Shown: positions 19,511-29,678, counted from the first letter of the stretch. The stretch: DNA of 64,000 nucleotides from Oscillospiraceae bacterium (GCA_009784725.1 WQXS01000006.1:1-64000); one strand, 5' to 3'. Notes: generated from the letters alone by a model not told the origin. A program made the numbers and translations.

Positions 19511-20497
19511 ATGCAATCATTATCAAAAAAATTCAACCAATTAAAAAATGACCCGACCATTTCAAGCAAGCGAGGCAGAGCCGAACGGAAGCTTAAGGAG
19601 TGGGTATTTGCGCTGTTCCGCACTGCTTTGGTACTTGGGATTTCCTATGTCATTTTAAGCCCTCTTATCGGCATTATCGCAAGCTCATTCTTTTCAAATG
19701 AAGATAACTACAACCCGATTGTTTATTTGATTCCGCAGTCCCCTACGCTTGAGCGGTATATTACGTCGATTATGCGGATGGATTATTTTACCGTTCTCGG
19801 CAATATGATGCTTTATGTTGTAGGGCTTACAGTTTTGCAGGTAATTGTATGCTCGATGGCGGGATACGGCTTTGCAAGATTTAACATTCCGTTCAAACGG
19901 GTCCTCTTTGCATGCGTTATAATAACGATAGTTTTACCGTCGCACACTATAATGTATCCCTTGTACACAACGTTTCAGACCTTTAACCCGCTCGGAATCG
20001 TCGGTCTTTTTAACGAAGGCAGCAGCGTAAATCTGCTCGGAACACCATGGCCCGTAATAATCATGACCGCATTAGGTGTTGGACTCCGCTCGGGGCTTTA
20101 TATATTCATTTTCAATCAGTTTTTCAGAGGACTCCCGAAAGAAATCGAAGAAGCCGCACTCATCGACGGAGCAGGCAATATCCGCACATACCTGCAGGTA
20201 ATGATGCCGAATGCAACAGCGGCAATAGTAACCGTAACAATCTTCTCCGTTGTCTGGCAATATAACGACAACTTTCTCGGCAGGCTTTTTAACGTAAGCG
20301 ATGACATCCTGCTCAGCCGCAGAATCGGCTCACTCCAGGCAACAATCGCAAATCTCGACCAAATCCGCGACCCCTCAATCACAACCCTCTACGTCTATGC
20401 AGGCGTTGTACTGATGATACTGCCGCTGCTGCTGATATACATCTTTATGCAAAAACATTTAATCGAAGGAATCGAACGAAGCGGCATTGTTGGATAA
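19511..20497 (+). CDS. carbohydrate ABC transporter permease (MalG type)
   Basis: 'EEAALIDGAGNIRTYLQVMMPNATAA'; ATG at 19511 preferred over the ORF-track start at 19418. Confidence 0.91.
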   Translation: MQSLSKKFNQLKNDPTISSKRGRAERKLKEWVFALFRTALVLGISYVILSPLIGIIASSFFSNEDNYNPIVYLIPQSPTLERYITSIMRMDYFTVLGNMMLYVVGLTVLQVIVCSMAGYGFARFNIPFKRVLFACVIITIVLPSHTIMYPLYTTFQTFNPLGIVGLFNEGSSVNLLGTPWPVIIMTALGVGLRSGLYIFIFNQFFRGLPKEIEEAALIDGAGNIRTYLQVMMPNATAAIVTVTIFSVVWQYNDNFLGRLFNVSDDILLSRRIGSLQATIANLDQIRDPSITTLYVYAGVVLMILPLLLIYIFMQKHLIEGIERSGIVG

Positions 20498-20547
20498 TAA
20501 AAAACATGATATAATTTTATAAATATGTAAACATGAAAGGATGAATA

Positions 20548-21681
20548 ATGAAGATGAAAAAATGGCTTAGCGTAATTGTTTGTTGTTGTATGATGCTGAC
20601 TGTTCTTGCAGCATGCGGTGACGGCAATGGACAAACCGAAACGACTCCGGCCCCTGAACCGACGCCTGAGGTTGCTCCTAATCCTGCGCCTGCACCTTCG
20701 GCAATTTATGTGCTTGACTTCGCAGACGGGAAAACCGATTTTCTTGCGATAAATACCGGAACCCCCGGGACCGACAGAAATTCCGGTATGGTCATCTCAG
20801 ACCTTGACGGCGGGAAAGCATTAAAGCTTACGACTGAGGGTGGACATATACGCCTTGGAATCAATGTGGCTGGATTGCTTGGTGACCGTATACCCGATGT
20901 CAGAAATGTAGTTTTTGATATTTATGCAGATTACCCCGACGGCAACTTCAGCGCTGTATCGGGCAGAATTACCGCAATGAATGACGAGCCTGATACACCC
21001 TTTGCCGAAGAAAAATGGCAAATATATCTTGCATCCGGAAATCCGAAGGAAGCAGTTTTCAAAATAGAAACTGTCGATGGTTTTCTTACTGCAGGACCGA
21101 CCTTTATTGAGTTTTCATGTCTTGTAAACGGACCGGCTGACAGGGGTGAAACACCTGCCGATATTTATATCAAGTCCATCACTTTCTTTGATAATAACAA
21201 CGAGGCAATTGCGCTCAATACAGGAGCCGGATGGGCACATCCCGAGGGTTGGGGTGATTCTGTTGCTCTGAGCAATTGGGAACTTCCGTATCCGCCGCCC
21301 GACGGCAACCCCGGCGGCTGGCAAACATGGTTTACACCGGGAACAGACGACATCTTTGATGATCTTCATATGCCCTGGGAAATTCTTGCCGCTTCATACG
21401 GAATCGTGTTCGAAATGGAGCAGCCTGATAGTTTTGGACTGGTTCTTTTCGGAGAAAATATTAACGGTTGGAGCTCACCCAACTGGAGCAGAGATTATTC
21501 AAGTTACTGGAGTAACGGCAAGCTTACAGTTATGTGGGATGATTACGGTGAAGACCCGTCTTTGATGAACGATACAGACGAGGACGGAACTCTTGGTAAA
21601 ATCGCCATGGGTAACTGGAACGGCGATAATATCAGTTCAGTCTATCTTTTATACGATGCAGAATCCGTAGATATAGAATAG
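20548..21681 (+). CDS. secreted lipoprotein, possible carbohydrate-binding module, function unknown
   Basis: Lipobox LAAC, Pro-rich linker, beta-rich domain; within the sugar cluster. Confidence 0.6.
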   Translation: MKMKKWLSVIVCCCMMLTVLAACGDGNGQTETTPAPEPTPEVAPNPAPAPSAIYVLDFADGKTDFLAINTGTPGTDRNSGMVISDLDGGKALKLTTEGGHIRLGINVAGLLGDRIPDVRNVVFDIYADYPDGNFSAVSGRITAMNDEPDTPFAEEKWQIYLASGNPKEAVFKIETVDGFLTAGPTFIEFSCLVNGPADRGETPADIYIKSITFFDNNNEAIALNTGAGWAHPEGWGDSVALSNWELPYPPPDGNPGGWQTWFTPGTDDIFDDLHMPWEILAASYGIVFEMEQPDSFGLVLFGENINGWSSPNWSRDYSSYWSNGKLTVMWDDYGEDPSLMNDTDEDGTLGKIAMGNWNGDNISSVYLLYDAESVDIE

Positions 21682-21695
21682 GGAGGAAAGAATAA

Positions 21696-23174
21696 ATGAA
21701 ACGTTTTATTGCATTATTAATCAGCATTACATTTCTGTTTGTTATGGTCGCTGCCTGCGGTGATAATAATCAAACCGGCGGCGGAGACCCGACCGTGACG
21801 GGACCCGGACCTGCCTTAAGCTTCGGTGACGGTGAAGACGGCGTGGAAGGCGGCCCGCCGACCTTTGTACCTCCCGACTACAGCATGCCCGACAAGGATG
21901 CGGATGTTTACCGCACAACAGCAGACGGAAGAAGACATATTATTATCGGTACATTTTATGATATGTATTACGACTCGACTCATAACGATATTTTTGATAA
22001 CCCGACTGTCACAAATCCGGAGACGGCACAAATGGAGCTTGATACAGTCCGTTATGTCGAGGATAAATACAATGTCTATATAGAGTTTGTAAATATGACA
22101 TGGGACGGAATTATCGAAAATATCCCGATTTCAATTATGAGCGGATTTCCCGATGCCGATGTATATCTCGGTGACACACAATTTATAATACCTGCGATTC
22201 TCAACGGAATGGGAACCTCTCTTGAGGATATGGGAATCCCGTCGAACCACGATGTTTTCGCTCCCCCGGGAGAAAGTATCGTAATGGAAAGCTTTAAAAT
22301 CCCCGGACAGGATAAAACATATATGTTCCGGAGCGCAGGGGTTAACACAGGCATGTATATGCTTGGGTACAACCGTGAAATACTGCAAAGACACGGCCTT
22401 GAAGACCCTCAGGATTTATGGGGCAAGGGTGAATGGACATGGGATGTATTTAAAGATTACTGCCGCACCATAACCGATGTGTCTCAGGATATCTATGGAT
22501 ACAGCGGATACTGGACAAATTTCCTGCAAAGCATGCTGTTTACAAATGACACTGCATTTGCAGGCGGACCCGTCCAAACCCTTGATTCGCCAAAAACTCT
22601 TGAGGTTCTGAATTTCATCCATGAGCTTTATAATGTTGATAAAACAGCCCGTCCCTGGAATCCCGACGACTGGTCAATAAACAACAGCCTTTTTGCCGAA
22701 GGTAAATCGGGCTTTTGGATTTCAGCTTTCTGGATAAACGATGAATTCGGCGGGTTAAATACAACCTTTGATATCGGAATGGTTCCGTTCCCCGTCGGCC
22801 CGCAGGGAAATGCCGAGACCATGGCAACAACAAACATATCCGGAAACTATTATTTCATCCCCCGCTACATAAAGGATGCCGATGAGGTCTTTAATGTTAT
22901 GTATGACCTGGCAAACTGGTTTGACGGCGACCTTGAATACCGCGATGACCTCGGTTGGTTCTTCGACAGTATGATTTCTCAGGCGAATATTGATTATTAC
23001 ATGAAAGTAGCAGGACGCATGGGCTTTGACCTGTTTGACAGCCTGGGCTTCGGACCGTCGTTTGACATGATGATTGAAAATACAACAGGTCCTGCCACAT
23101 ATACACCTGCTCAGTATGTTGAAACATTTAAGCAGGTATATCAGGATGCACTCGACAACTATTTTGGTAATTAG
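21696..23174 (+). CDS. extracellular solute-binding lipoprotein (sugar SBP family 1-like)
   Basis: Lipobox VAAC; 'YMLGYNREILQRHGLEDPQDLWGKGEWTWDVFKDYCRTI' typical of sugar SBPs. Confidence 0.87.
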   Translation: MKRFIALLISITFLFVMVAACGDNNQTGGGDPTVTGPGPALSFGDGEDGVEGGPPTFVPPDYSMPDKDADVYRTTADGRRHIIIGTFYDMYYDSTHNDIFDNPTVTNPETAQMELDTVRYVEDKYNVYIEFVNMTWDGIIENIPISIMSGFPDADVYLGDTQFIIPAILNGMGTSLEDMGIPSNHDVFAPPGESIVMESFKIPGQDKTYMFRSAGVNTGMYMLGYNREILQRHGLEDPQDLWGKGEWTWDVFKDYCRTITDVSQDIYGYSGYWTNFLQSMLFTNDTAFAGGPVQTLDSPKTLEVLNFIHELYNVDKTARPWNPDDWSINNSLFAEGKSGFWISAFWINDEFGGLNTTFDIGMVPFPVGPQGNAETMATTNISGNYYFIPRYIKDADEVFNVMYDLANWFDGDLEYRDDLGWFFDSMISQANIDYYMKVAGRMGFDLFDSLGFGPSFDMMIENTTGPATYTPAQYVETFKQVYQDALDNYFGN

Positions 23175-23189
23175 GAGCTAAATTAATTA

Positions 23190-24497
23190 ATGATTAAATT
23201 AGTAGTATTGGTTGTTATAATTACAACTGCAGTAATTGTGCTTATGGCTTGTTCACCTGCGTCAAAAGACGCAGGTGACGAGTCTGATTTTGACCCGGAC
23301 AGCGACCCGGTCCCGGATATAATTATAGACCCGGAACCTGATTCGCCGCCCGACCTTACGCAGCAACAGCCCGAACTGCCGCCTCCACCCGAGGAGTATC
23401 CCGAGCCAACGCTTGCTCCGGTGCAAACTCCAAGTCTTATCATGCCGATGAATGAAGATATAACGGCACTTGAGTTTGCAAAGGATATGGGAGCAGGCTG
23501 GAATCTCGGCAACACCCTCGATGCCGTTCTCGGTGCAAATACTGCAGTATCAGTTGCCATCCAGGAAACTGCATGGGGAAATCCGATAACATCAAGAGAA
23601 ATGGTGGAGCTGCTGAGTGACTCGGGTTTTAATACCCTTCGCATACCGATTACATGGCAGCGCTTTATCGGTCCTCCCCCCGATTATATTATCGACACGG
23701 CAATCATAAACCGTGTGCAGGAGATCGTCGATTGGGCTTTTGAGTTTGATATGTATGTAATTATCAATACTCACCATGAGTCCTGGAATTTCCCGTCGGC
23801 AGACAATAAAGCGGCTGTTCACATCATGACGGCACTTTGGCATCAGGTCGCTTCACATTTTGCCGGATATTCGGAAAAGCTTATATTTGAAAACATGAAT
23901 GAGCCGAGACTTTGGGGAACAGGCTACGAATGGACAGGCGGAACTCCGGAAGCCCGAAGCGTAATAAACGGCTGGAACTTTATATTCATGAATACAGTAA
24001 GAGCAACGGGTTATAACAACGAAAAACGTTTCCTGCTCATACCGACACATGCGGCAAGCGCAGACCCAGCACCAATTGAGGATATGTGGACACCCCGTAA
24101 TGACGAGCGTGTCATGGTTTCCGTACACGCTTACACTCCTTACGAGCTTGTTCTTAACACAAGCAGCAGCCGTAATACCTTCGACCCGAATAACACTGCC
24201 GACACACGAGATATTGACGCACTATTCGAGCGTCTTGACAAACGTTTTATTTCACGCGGAATTGCGGTAGTTATGGGTGAAACCGGAATGCTCAACAAAG
24301 ACGAAAACCACGCAGACCGTGCAAGATGGGCAGACTACTACACTTCAGTCGCCGCAAACCTCGGCATCCCATGCATCTGGTGGGATAACGGCATCCGCTC
24401 CACAACCACCAACGAAGCTTTCGGCCTCATGCACCGTCAAATCCCAATGTGGTACAACCCCGAAATAGTTGATGCTTTTGTGAAAAATCAAGGCTAG
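23190..24497 (+). CDS. glycoside hydrolase family 5 (cellulase-type) lipoprotein
   Basis: 'MGAGWNLGNTLDA', 'GFNTLRIPITWQRFI', 'LIFENMNEPRLWGTGYEW' (acid/base Glu) and 'AVVMGETGML' (nucleophile Glu). Confidence 0.93.
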   Translation: MIKLVVLVVIITTAVIVLMACSPASKDAGDESDFDPDSDPVPDIIIDPEPDSPPDLTQQQPELPPPPEEYPEPTLAPVQTPSLIMPMNEDITALEFAKDMGAGWNLGNTLDAVLGANTAVSVAIQETAWGNPITSREMVELLSDSGFNTLRIPITWQRFIGPPPDYIIDTAIINRVQEIVDWAFEFDMYVIINTHHESWNFPSADNKAAVHIMTALWHQVASHFAGYSEKLIFENMNEPRLWGTGYEWTGGTPEARSVINGWNFIFMNTVRATGYNNEKRFLLIPTHAASADPAPIEDMWTPRNDERVMVSVHAYTPYELVLNTSSSRNTFDPNNTADTRDIDALFERLDKRFISRGIAVVMGETGMLNKDENHADRARWADYYTSVAANLGIPCIWWDNGIRSTTTNEAFGLMHRQIPMWYNPEIVDAFVKNQG

Positions 24498-24500
24498 ATG

Positions 24501-24605
24501 AAGCAGCAGGGATGCTATTCTATACTTTTAGTATCTCAGTCAGTTCCGTGTCGGTTGCCGGAATTCCCTCGATACTAAAAGTATAGAATAGCATCCCTGC
24601 TGCTT
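24501..24605. repeat. 105-bp palindrome: 35-nt perfect arms around a 35-nt loop
   Basis: AAGCAGCAGGGATGCTATTCTATACTTTTAGTATC (24501-24535) is exactly the reverse complement of 24571-24605; 28 nt (24547-24574) recurs in reverse orientation inside mtaB at 56821-56848. Confidence 0.9.
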
Positions 24606-24720
24606 TAATAAAAAATATTTTCATAAAAACGCTAAAGTTTTGTAAAATTGTTCCGATAACAGATACAAGGCGTACTATGCAAGGACGCAAAATAATAAAA
24701 TTAATTGGAGGGATCCTAGT

Positions 24721-25314
24721 ATGAAAACCGGAAACGTTGGAGGCACAAATCCGTACGCAAGTTACCAAAAGACTCAAAACACACAAAACGCAGCAAAGAA
24801 AACCCAGGCACCTGCAAACGATTTATTCAAAGCACCTGTAGACACATTCACACCATCGAAGCATGTTAAAGGTGCTGCAGACCCCGGTAAGCTTGACCAG
24901 CTCTGGAGAGATACAGACCATGCAATAGATGCAGTAAGAAAGCTTTTATCTTCTGCTCTTGGCAGAGATGATGCATCCGGACAAGGCTTCTGGGCTCTAA
25001 GATCGGGAAATATTAAACTCAGTGAAGCCGACAGAGCACAAGCACAGCAGCTTATAAGCGAAGACGGTTTCTTTGGCGTAAAGCAAACAACCGACAGACT
25101 CGTCGGATTTGCAAAAGCAATGGTTGGTGAAGGCGCAAGCGAAGCACAAATCGAAAAAATGCGTGCTGCAGTTCAAAAAGGTTTCGATGAAGTCGCAAGA
25201 ATGTTCGGCGGATTCGACAAGCTCCCGCAAGTCACAAAAGACACACATAAAGCAGTAATGCAAGCATTTGACGACTGGAAAGCCGGAGGCTCCGCTGCTG
25301 CCGCAAAAGATTAA
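24721..25314 (+). CDS. conserved hypothetical cytoplasmic protein
   Basis: 197 aa ORF; RBS GGAGGGATCC; 'ISEDGFFGVKQTTDRLVGFAKAMVG' pattern. Confidence 0.7.
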   Translation: MKTGNVGGTNPYASYQKTQNTQNAAKKTQAPANDLFKAPVDTFTPSKHVKGAADPGKLDQLWRDTDHAIDAVRKLLSSALGRDDASGQGFWALRSGNIKLSEADRAQAQQLISEDGFFGVKQTTDRLVGFAKAMVGEGASEAQIEKMRAAVQKGFDEVARMFGGFDKLPQVTKDTHKAVMQAFDDWKAGGSAAAAKD

Positions 25315-25337
25315 TAAATCTAAAACAATAAAAATAA

Positions 25338-25366
25338 AAAAAGAGCCTCAAGGGGTTCTTTTTTTT
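25338..25366 (+). terminator. Rho-independent terminator
   Basis: AAGAGCCTCAAGGGGTTCTTTTTTTT after the 197-aa ORF. Confidence 0.65.
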
Positions 25367-25434
25367 GTTCATTTGTTGTATTATACTAAAAGTGCAAATT
25401 TTCAATGAATATGGTAAGGATGAGGGAATAATAA

Positions 25435-26547
25435 ATGGGTAGTTCAATAGACTTCAATAAAATCGGTAAACTCGGCTTCGGTTATATGCGTCTTCCGAAA
25501 AAAGGCGACGGCTTTGATTATGACCAAATTAACAAAATGGCAGATACATTTCTTGAAAACGGAGGCACTTACTTTGATGCAGCTTATGTCTATACAGGCG
25601 CAGAGGAAGCACTTCGTGAAACAGTTGTAAAGCGTCACCCGAGAAACAGCTTCCAAATAGCGACAAAAATACCAATCGGTATGATTAATAAGGACAGACC
25701 GAAAGAACATTTCATTGAAGAATCTTTAAAAAGACTCGGCACCGATTATATAGACTTTTATTTGCTTCACGGGATTAATAAGGGTGCAAGCAAAGAAGCC
25801 GAAGAAAAAGGTGTATGGGATTATCTTAAAGAGCTTAAATCAAAAGGTATAATCCGTCATATCGCCTTTTCATTCCACGGTCACCCCGAAGACCTTAACG
25901 AAATACTCTCAAGGCATCCCGAAACGGAAATGGTTATGCCTCAACTGAATTATGACGATTGGGATAAACCAAAAGTTCAGGCAAAACGTATTTATGAAAT
26001 TTTAAGAGAATACAATACTCCGATAGTCGCAATGGAGCCTCTGCTCGGCGGTAAGCTCGCAAGCACCGATTCTCCGATTGCAGATATATTTAAGGCTGTA
26101 AACCCTGATGCATCCGTTGCATCCTGGGCACTTCGTTTTATCGCAGAGCTTGAGGGAATATTTGTAACCCTCAGTGGTATGAGCACCTATGAGCAGGTAA
26201 CCGACAACATCAAGACATTCTCTGATTTAAAACCGCTCTCAAATGATGAAAAGTCCAAAATACAAGAAGCAGTCAAAGCACTTCGTGCAATGCCCCGCAT
26301 TGAATGCACATCATGCGATTATTGCAAGGACTGCCCCGAAAATATCCCGATTCCGAATTTAATCCATCTTTATAACGACCACCTGATTCACAAAACCACA
26401 ACAAACTTTGAAGGCTCCTACGGCTGGATGACAGGCGGCAGAGGCAAAGCAAAAGACTGCACCTCCTGCGCAGCCTGCGAAAAAATCTGCCCCCAAAACC
26501 TCGAAATTATTGATACCATGAAAAAAGTATCTAAACTATTTGATTAA
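25435..26547 (+). CDS. aldo/keto reductase with C-terminal 4Fe-4S domain
   Basis: 'FGYMRLPKKG', 'FDAAYVYTGAEEAL' and C-terminal 'CTSCDYCKDCPENIPIP' / 'CTSCAACEKICPQNLEI'. Confidence 0.93.
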   Translation: MGSSIDFNKIGKLGFGYMRLPKKGDGFDYDQINKMADTFLENGGTYFDAAYVYTGAEEALRETVVKRHPRNSFQIATKIPIGMINKDRPKEHFIEESLKRLGTDYIDFYLLHGINKGASKEAEEKGVWDYLKELKSKGIIRHIAFSFHGHPEDLNEILSRHPETEMVMPQLNYDDWDKPKVQAKRIYEILREYNTPIVAMEPLLGGKLASTDSPIADIFKAVNPDASVASWALRFIAELEGIFVTLSGMSTYEQVTDNIKTFSDLKPLSNDEKSKIQEAVKALRAMPRIECTSCDYCKDCPENIPIPNLIHLYNDHLIHKTTTNFEGSYGWMTGGRGKAKDCTSCAACEKICPQNLEIIDTMKKVSKLFD

Positions 26548-26583
26548 AATAGTAAGTCAACGGAAAATTTACGAGGTTCTTAA

Positions 26584-27492
26584 ATGAAAGAGAAAAAACT
26601 CAAAATCCTTGTTGTGGAGGATTCAAAACTCAATCAGGAAGTTCTGCGCAGAATTCTGGCTAAGGACTATAATATAGTTCTCGCACAAGACGGTACAGAA
26701 GCTTTGGAAAAAGTAAAAGTCGAGATTCCGGACCTTATTTTACTCGATATCATCCTTCCGGGAATTGATGGTTTCGATGTTCTTACTGAACTAAAAAAAT
26801 GTGATGAATCACATTTGATACCCGTTATAATTATTTCAGGCAGATCAAACCCTGATGATGAAGTAAAAGGATTAAAACTGGGTGCGGTAGATTATATAAC
26901 AAAACCGTTTCATGAAATTGTAGTTAAAGCAAGAGTAGAAACACAAGTCAGAATCTTAAAGCAAATGCGTATTATCGAAGAGTTTGGTTTTATTGATACA
27001 CTCACGAATATTCCCAACAGACGTCAGTTTGATCAGTACCTTATAAGAGAATGGAATCGTGCAAAGCGTGAAAATATACCCATTAGTATTGTAATGATTG
27101 ATGTTGATCACTTTAAGATGTATAACGACACACATGGACATCAGCAGGGTGACCTTGCGCTTCAAACAGTTGCAGGCACAATAGCCTCATCATTAAAGAG
27201 AAAAACAGACATTGCCGCACGTTGGGGAGGAGAAGAATTCTCCGTATTATTACCAAACACAACACTTGACGGAGCAGTACAGGTTGCCGAGGATATAAGG
27301 AAAAACGTAGAGACTGCGTCAATTCCGTTTCCCGGTGCGGACCTATACCATAACGTCACCATCAGTACGGGTGTTTCGGAAATGTTACCCGACGACAACG
27401 TCAGCATCTCAAACCTCGTACTGCAAGCCGACAAGGCCTTATATAAAGCAAAAGAATTAGGAAGAAACCGAGTTTGCACCCCCGCCGATTAA
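26584..27492 (+). CDS. response regulator with GGDEF diguanylate cyclase domain
   Basis: REC domain (VVEDSKLNQE, LLDIILPGIDG, ITKPF) then 'RWGGEEFSVLLP' active site. Confidence 0.94.
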   Translation: MKEKKLKILVVEDSKLNQEVLRRILAKDYNIVLAQDGTEALEKVKVEIPDLILLDIILPGIDGFDVLTELKKCDESHLIPVIIISGRSNPDDEVKGLKLGAVDYITKPFHEIVVKARVETQVRILKQMRIIEEFGFIDTLTNIPNRRQFDQYLIREWNRAKRENIPISIVMIDVDHFKMYNDTHGHQQGDLALQTVAGTIASSLKRKTDIAARWGGEEFSVLLPNTTLDGAVQVAEDIRKNVETASIPFPGADLYHNVTISTGVSEMLPDDNVSISNLVLQADKALYKAKELGRNRVCTPAD

Positions 27493-27509
27493 CCGAAGGA
27501 GATATTTTC

Positions 27510-27662
27510 GTGACAAAGTATGAATATAAATGCATTTGCATTTTGGGCGCAGGCGAAAGAACAACAAGAATCCTAAACGAATACGGCCGTGACGGCTGGG
27601 AACTCATCTGCACATGCTGGATATGGCACTACTTAAAAAGAGAGTTGGTAGACCGTAGCTGA
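27510..27662 (+). CDS. small DUF4177-like protein
   Basis: 50 aa from GTG 27510 with RBS GAAGGAGAT; 'YEYKCI..ILNEYGRDGWELICTC..YLKREL'. Confidence 0.6.
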   Translation: MTKYEYKCICILGAGERTTRILNEYGRDGWELICTCWIWHYLKRELVDRS

Positions 27663-27741
27663 TAAGCATTTGTACACTCTGCTATATATCTGGTTATTTT
27701 CCATAATCACTCGATTATTAGAATCGTTTTTATATTGCAAT

Positions 27742-27784
27742 AAAAGTCAAGTTGTGATACAATATGTATCACAACTTGACTTTT
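27742..27784. promoter_or_regulatory. palindromic operator upstream of the TA operon
   Basis: AAAAGTCAAGTTGTGATAC-AATAT-GTATCACAACTTGACTTTT, 19-nt perfect arms, 15 nt upstream of the antitoxin ATG. Confidence 0.72.
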
Positions 27785-27799
27785 AGGGAGGTATTTGCA

Positions 27800-28084
27800 A
27801 TGTTTTCAACCCATGTTAAAGCAGTACGCGATTTGAGGAACAATTATCCTGAGGTTGCGCAAATTGTCAAAAATCGCGATCATGTCATTATTACAAATAA
27901 CGGAAAGAGCGAAACTGTATTAATTTCATTTGAAGAGTTTGAAAAGTATCAAGAATTTCTGCATATTCGTTATGTTAAAGAAAAGCTTGCCGAAGCGGAA
28001 GCTATAGCTGATAAACCGGATGAATGGTTAGATGTTGACGACTTATTTAAAGAATGGGATGCTTGGGATGCGGTGACAATATGA
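27800..28084 (+). CDS. type II antitoxin, Phd/YefM-like
   Basis: 'FSTHVKAVRDLRNNYPEVAQIVKNRDHVIITNNGKSETVLISFEEFEKYQEF'; overlaps the toxin gene. Confidence 0.87.
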   Translation: MFSTHVKAVRDLRNNYPEVAQIVKNRDHVIITNNGKSETVLISFEEFEKYQEFLHIRYVKEKLAEAEAIADKPDEWLDVDDLFKEWDAWDAVTI

Positions 28085-28392
28085 AGCCTGTCATCCTGAA
28101 ACTCGCAAGAGATGATTTAAAAGAAATACATAGCAAGTTAATTGAATACGGAAATATACCACCCAAAAAGTTTAAAGATATATTTAAGACATTTTGTGAC
28201 AATATTACAACAATGCCATACATGTACCCTGAGTACGATCAAAACCCAAAGTACCGTAAGGCAGTTGTTGAATATGATTATCTTGTTTTTTATCAAATAG
28301 AAAAAGTAGATACAAAAGAAAGAGCAAGAGTTTATCGCGTTTTACATGGCAAACGTGATATTTTACCCATGCTTGATTCAACTGATGAATAA
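28081..28392 (+). CDS. type II toxin, RelE/ParE superfamily
   Basis: 103 aa; 'ILKLARDDLKEIHSKLIEYG..KYRKAVVEYDYLVFYQIEKVD..ARVYRVLHGKRDI'; ATG overlaps the antitoxin stop. Confidence 0.88.
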   Translation: MKPVILKLARDDLKEIHSKLIEYGNIPPKKFKDIFKTFCDNITTMPYMYPEYDQNPKYRKAVVEYDYLVFYQIEKVDTKERARVYRVLHGKRDILPMLDSTDE

Positions 28393-28422
28393 GTCAATAA
28401 GTATTTCACATTATCAACCCTG

Positions 28423-29658
28423 TTAAATGTGATTAAAACTATATAGCTCTTCGGTTGCGAGGCTTATTTTTGTTACGGAATATGGACCTTCTTCCGGGAA
28501 TAGATATAGTGTGTCCTCGGGGGTGTTCAGGTCTATGCAGTCTCCGCGTTTCATGTAGTTATATTCAATGTGGCATGAATAGAGTGAGGGTACAGGCCAG
28601 CTGATGTCGTATGGTTCGTTTTTGTATGAGCCTGTGAGTCTGAAGCCGTCCATGTTATGGGTCAGTTCGCCGCGTTCTTCAAAGACGATGAATTTTTTAT
28701 CGTTCGGAAGTGATTCGACACGTACTTTTGACTTAAAGGAATATGTTCCTGCTTCGATTTCTCTGCGAACATTGGAACGTTCCCATTCATACCAGTCGGG
28801 TATATGTGAAAATTCCGTTTCACCCGAAAGCGCACTAAGCTCACCAAGTTCACTCATTTCCCATTTTTTACCGCAGGCATCGCAGCTGAGTACCGTTCCT
28901 GCCGACGACATTTTGTACTCAACCTTACATTCCGGGCATTGATAAAGAACCTTGTGCAAACCTTCTGCACGGGTTTTTGTTTTTACCCTTATACCCCGCT
29001 CTTTTTGCCATGCATAGTCATCATATTGATATGCTTCAACAATTTTTTCATTAAGCTCATCAACAGACAGGCTTTGTGTCTCCTCCTGCGTAAATAGCAG
29101 TTTCATTTCGGACTCAACGGGTTTTACTTTTCGGTTGTCTGTATTCCAGTATGGCGAGTTTATATGATGCCCGTGCATAATAAGTGTAACAACAGGCACA
29201 TTCATCATCCGTACCATCTTGCCAAGCGATTTCGGTAGTACTGCCGTTGTTCCGCAAAGCGAATAACGGGCTTCGGGAAACAGTACAACAATGTCTCCGT
29301 TGTTTTTTGCATAAATCATGTTTTTTACAAGGTTTACACTCTTGACAAACTTGCGGTTGCATATACATCCGACAGCCCTAAGTAGCCAACCTCTTGCAAT
29401 AAACCCGTCAATAGCAACAACATAGTTGGCACGCTTCGGAAATATCGCTTTTGTCATGACCTTAAAATCAATAAACGCATTATGATTACAAAGCAAGAAG
29501 TAAGGCGGCTTCAAATCCGCAGGGACATTATCCTTGTTAATCTGCGCCTTATGCGTGATACAATCAGGAAAACTTGCAAGCCAAGTAATAGGCCTTAGAA
29601 CATTCCACTGCCTATTAGGCTTCCTCATCATATCATACCTTTTAAAATCACCTATCAT
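28423..29658 (-). CDS. 1-acyl-sn-glycerol-3-phosphate acyltransferase family protein (PlsC-like)
   Basis: NHNAFIDF (NHX4D-type) and FPEARYS motifs; C-terminal zinc-ribbon CPEC..CDAC. Confidence 0.85.
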   Translation of the reverse strand: MIGDFKRYDMMRKPNRQWNVLRPITWLASFPDCITHKAQINKDNVPADLKPPYFLLCNHNAFIDFKVMTKAIFPKRANYVVAIDGFIARGWLLRAVGCICNRKFVKSVNLVKNMIYAKNNGDIVVLFPEARYSLCGTTAVLPKSLGKMVRMMNVPVVTLIMHGHHINSPYWNTDNRKVKPVESEMKLLFTQEETQSLSVDELNEKIVEAYQYDDYAWQKERGIRVKTKTRAEGLHKVLYQCPECKVEYKMSSAGTVLSCDACGKKWEMSELGELSALSGETEFSHIPDWYEWERSNVRREIEAGTYSFKSKVRVESLPNDKKFIVFEERGELTHNMDGFRLTGSYKNEPYDISWPVPSLYSCHIEYNYMKRGDCIDLNTPEDTLYLFPEEGPYSVTKISLATEELYSFNHI

Positions 29659-29678
29659 TAACTATACCTCTTTTATCC

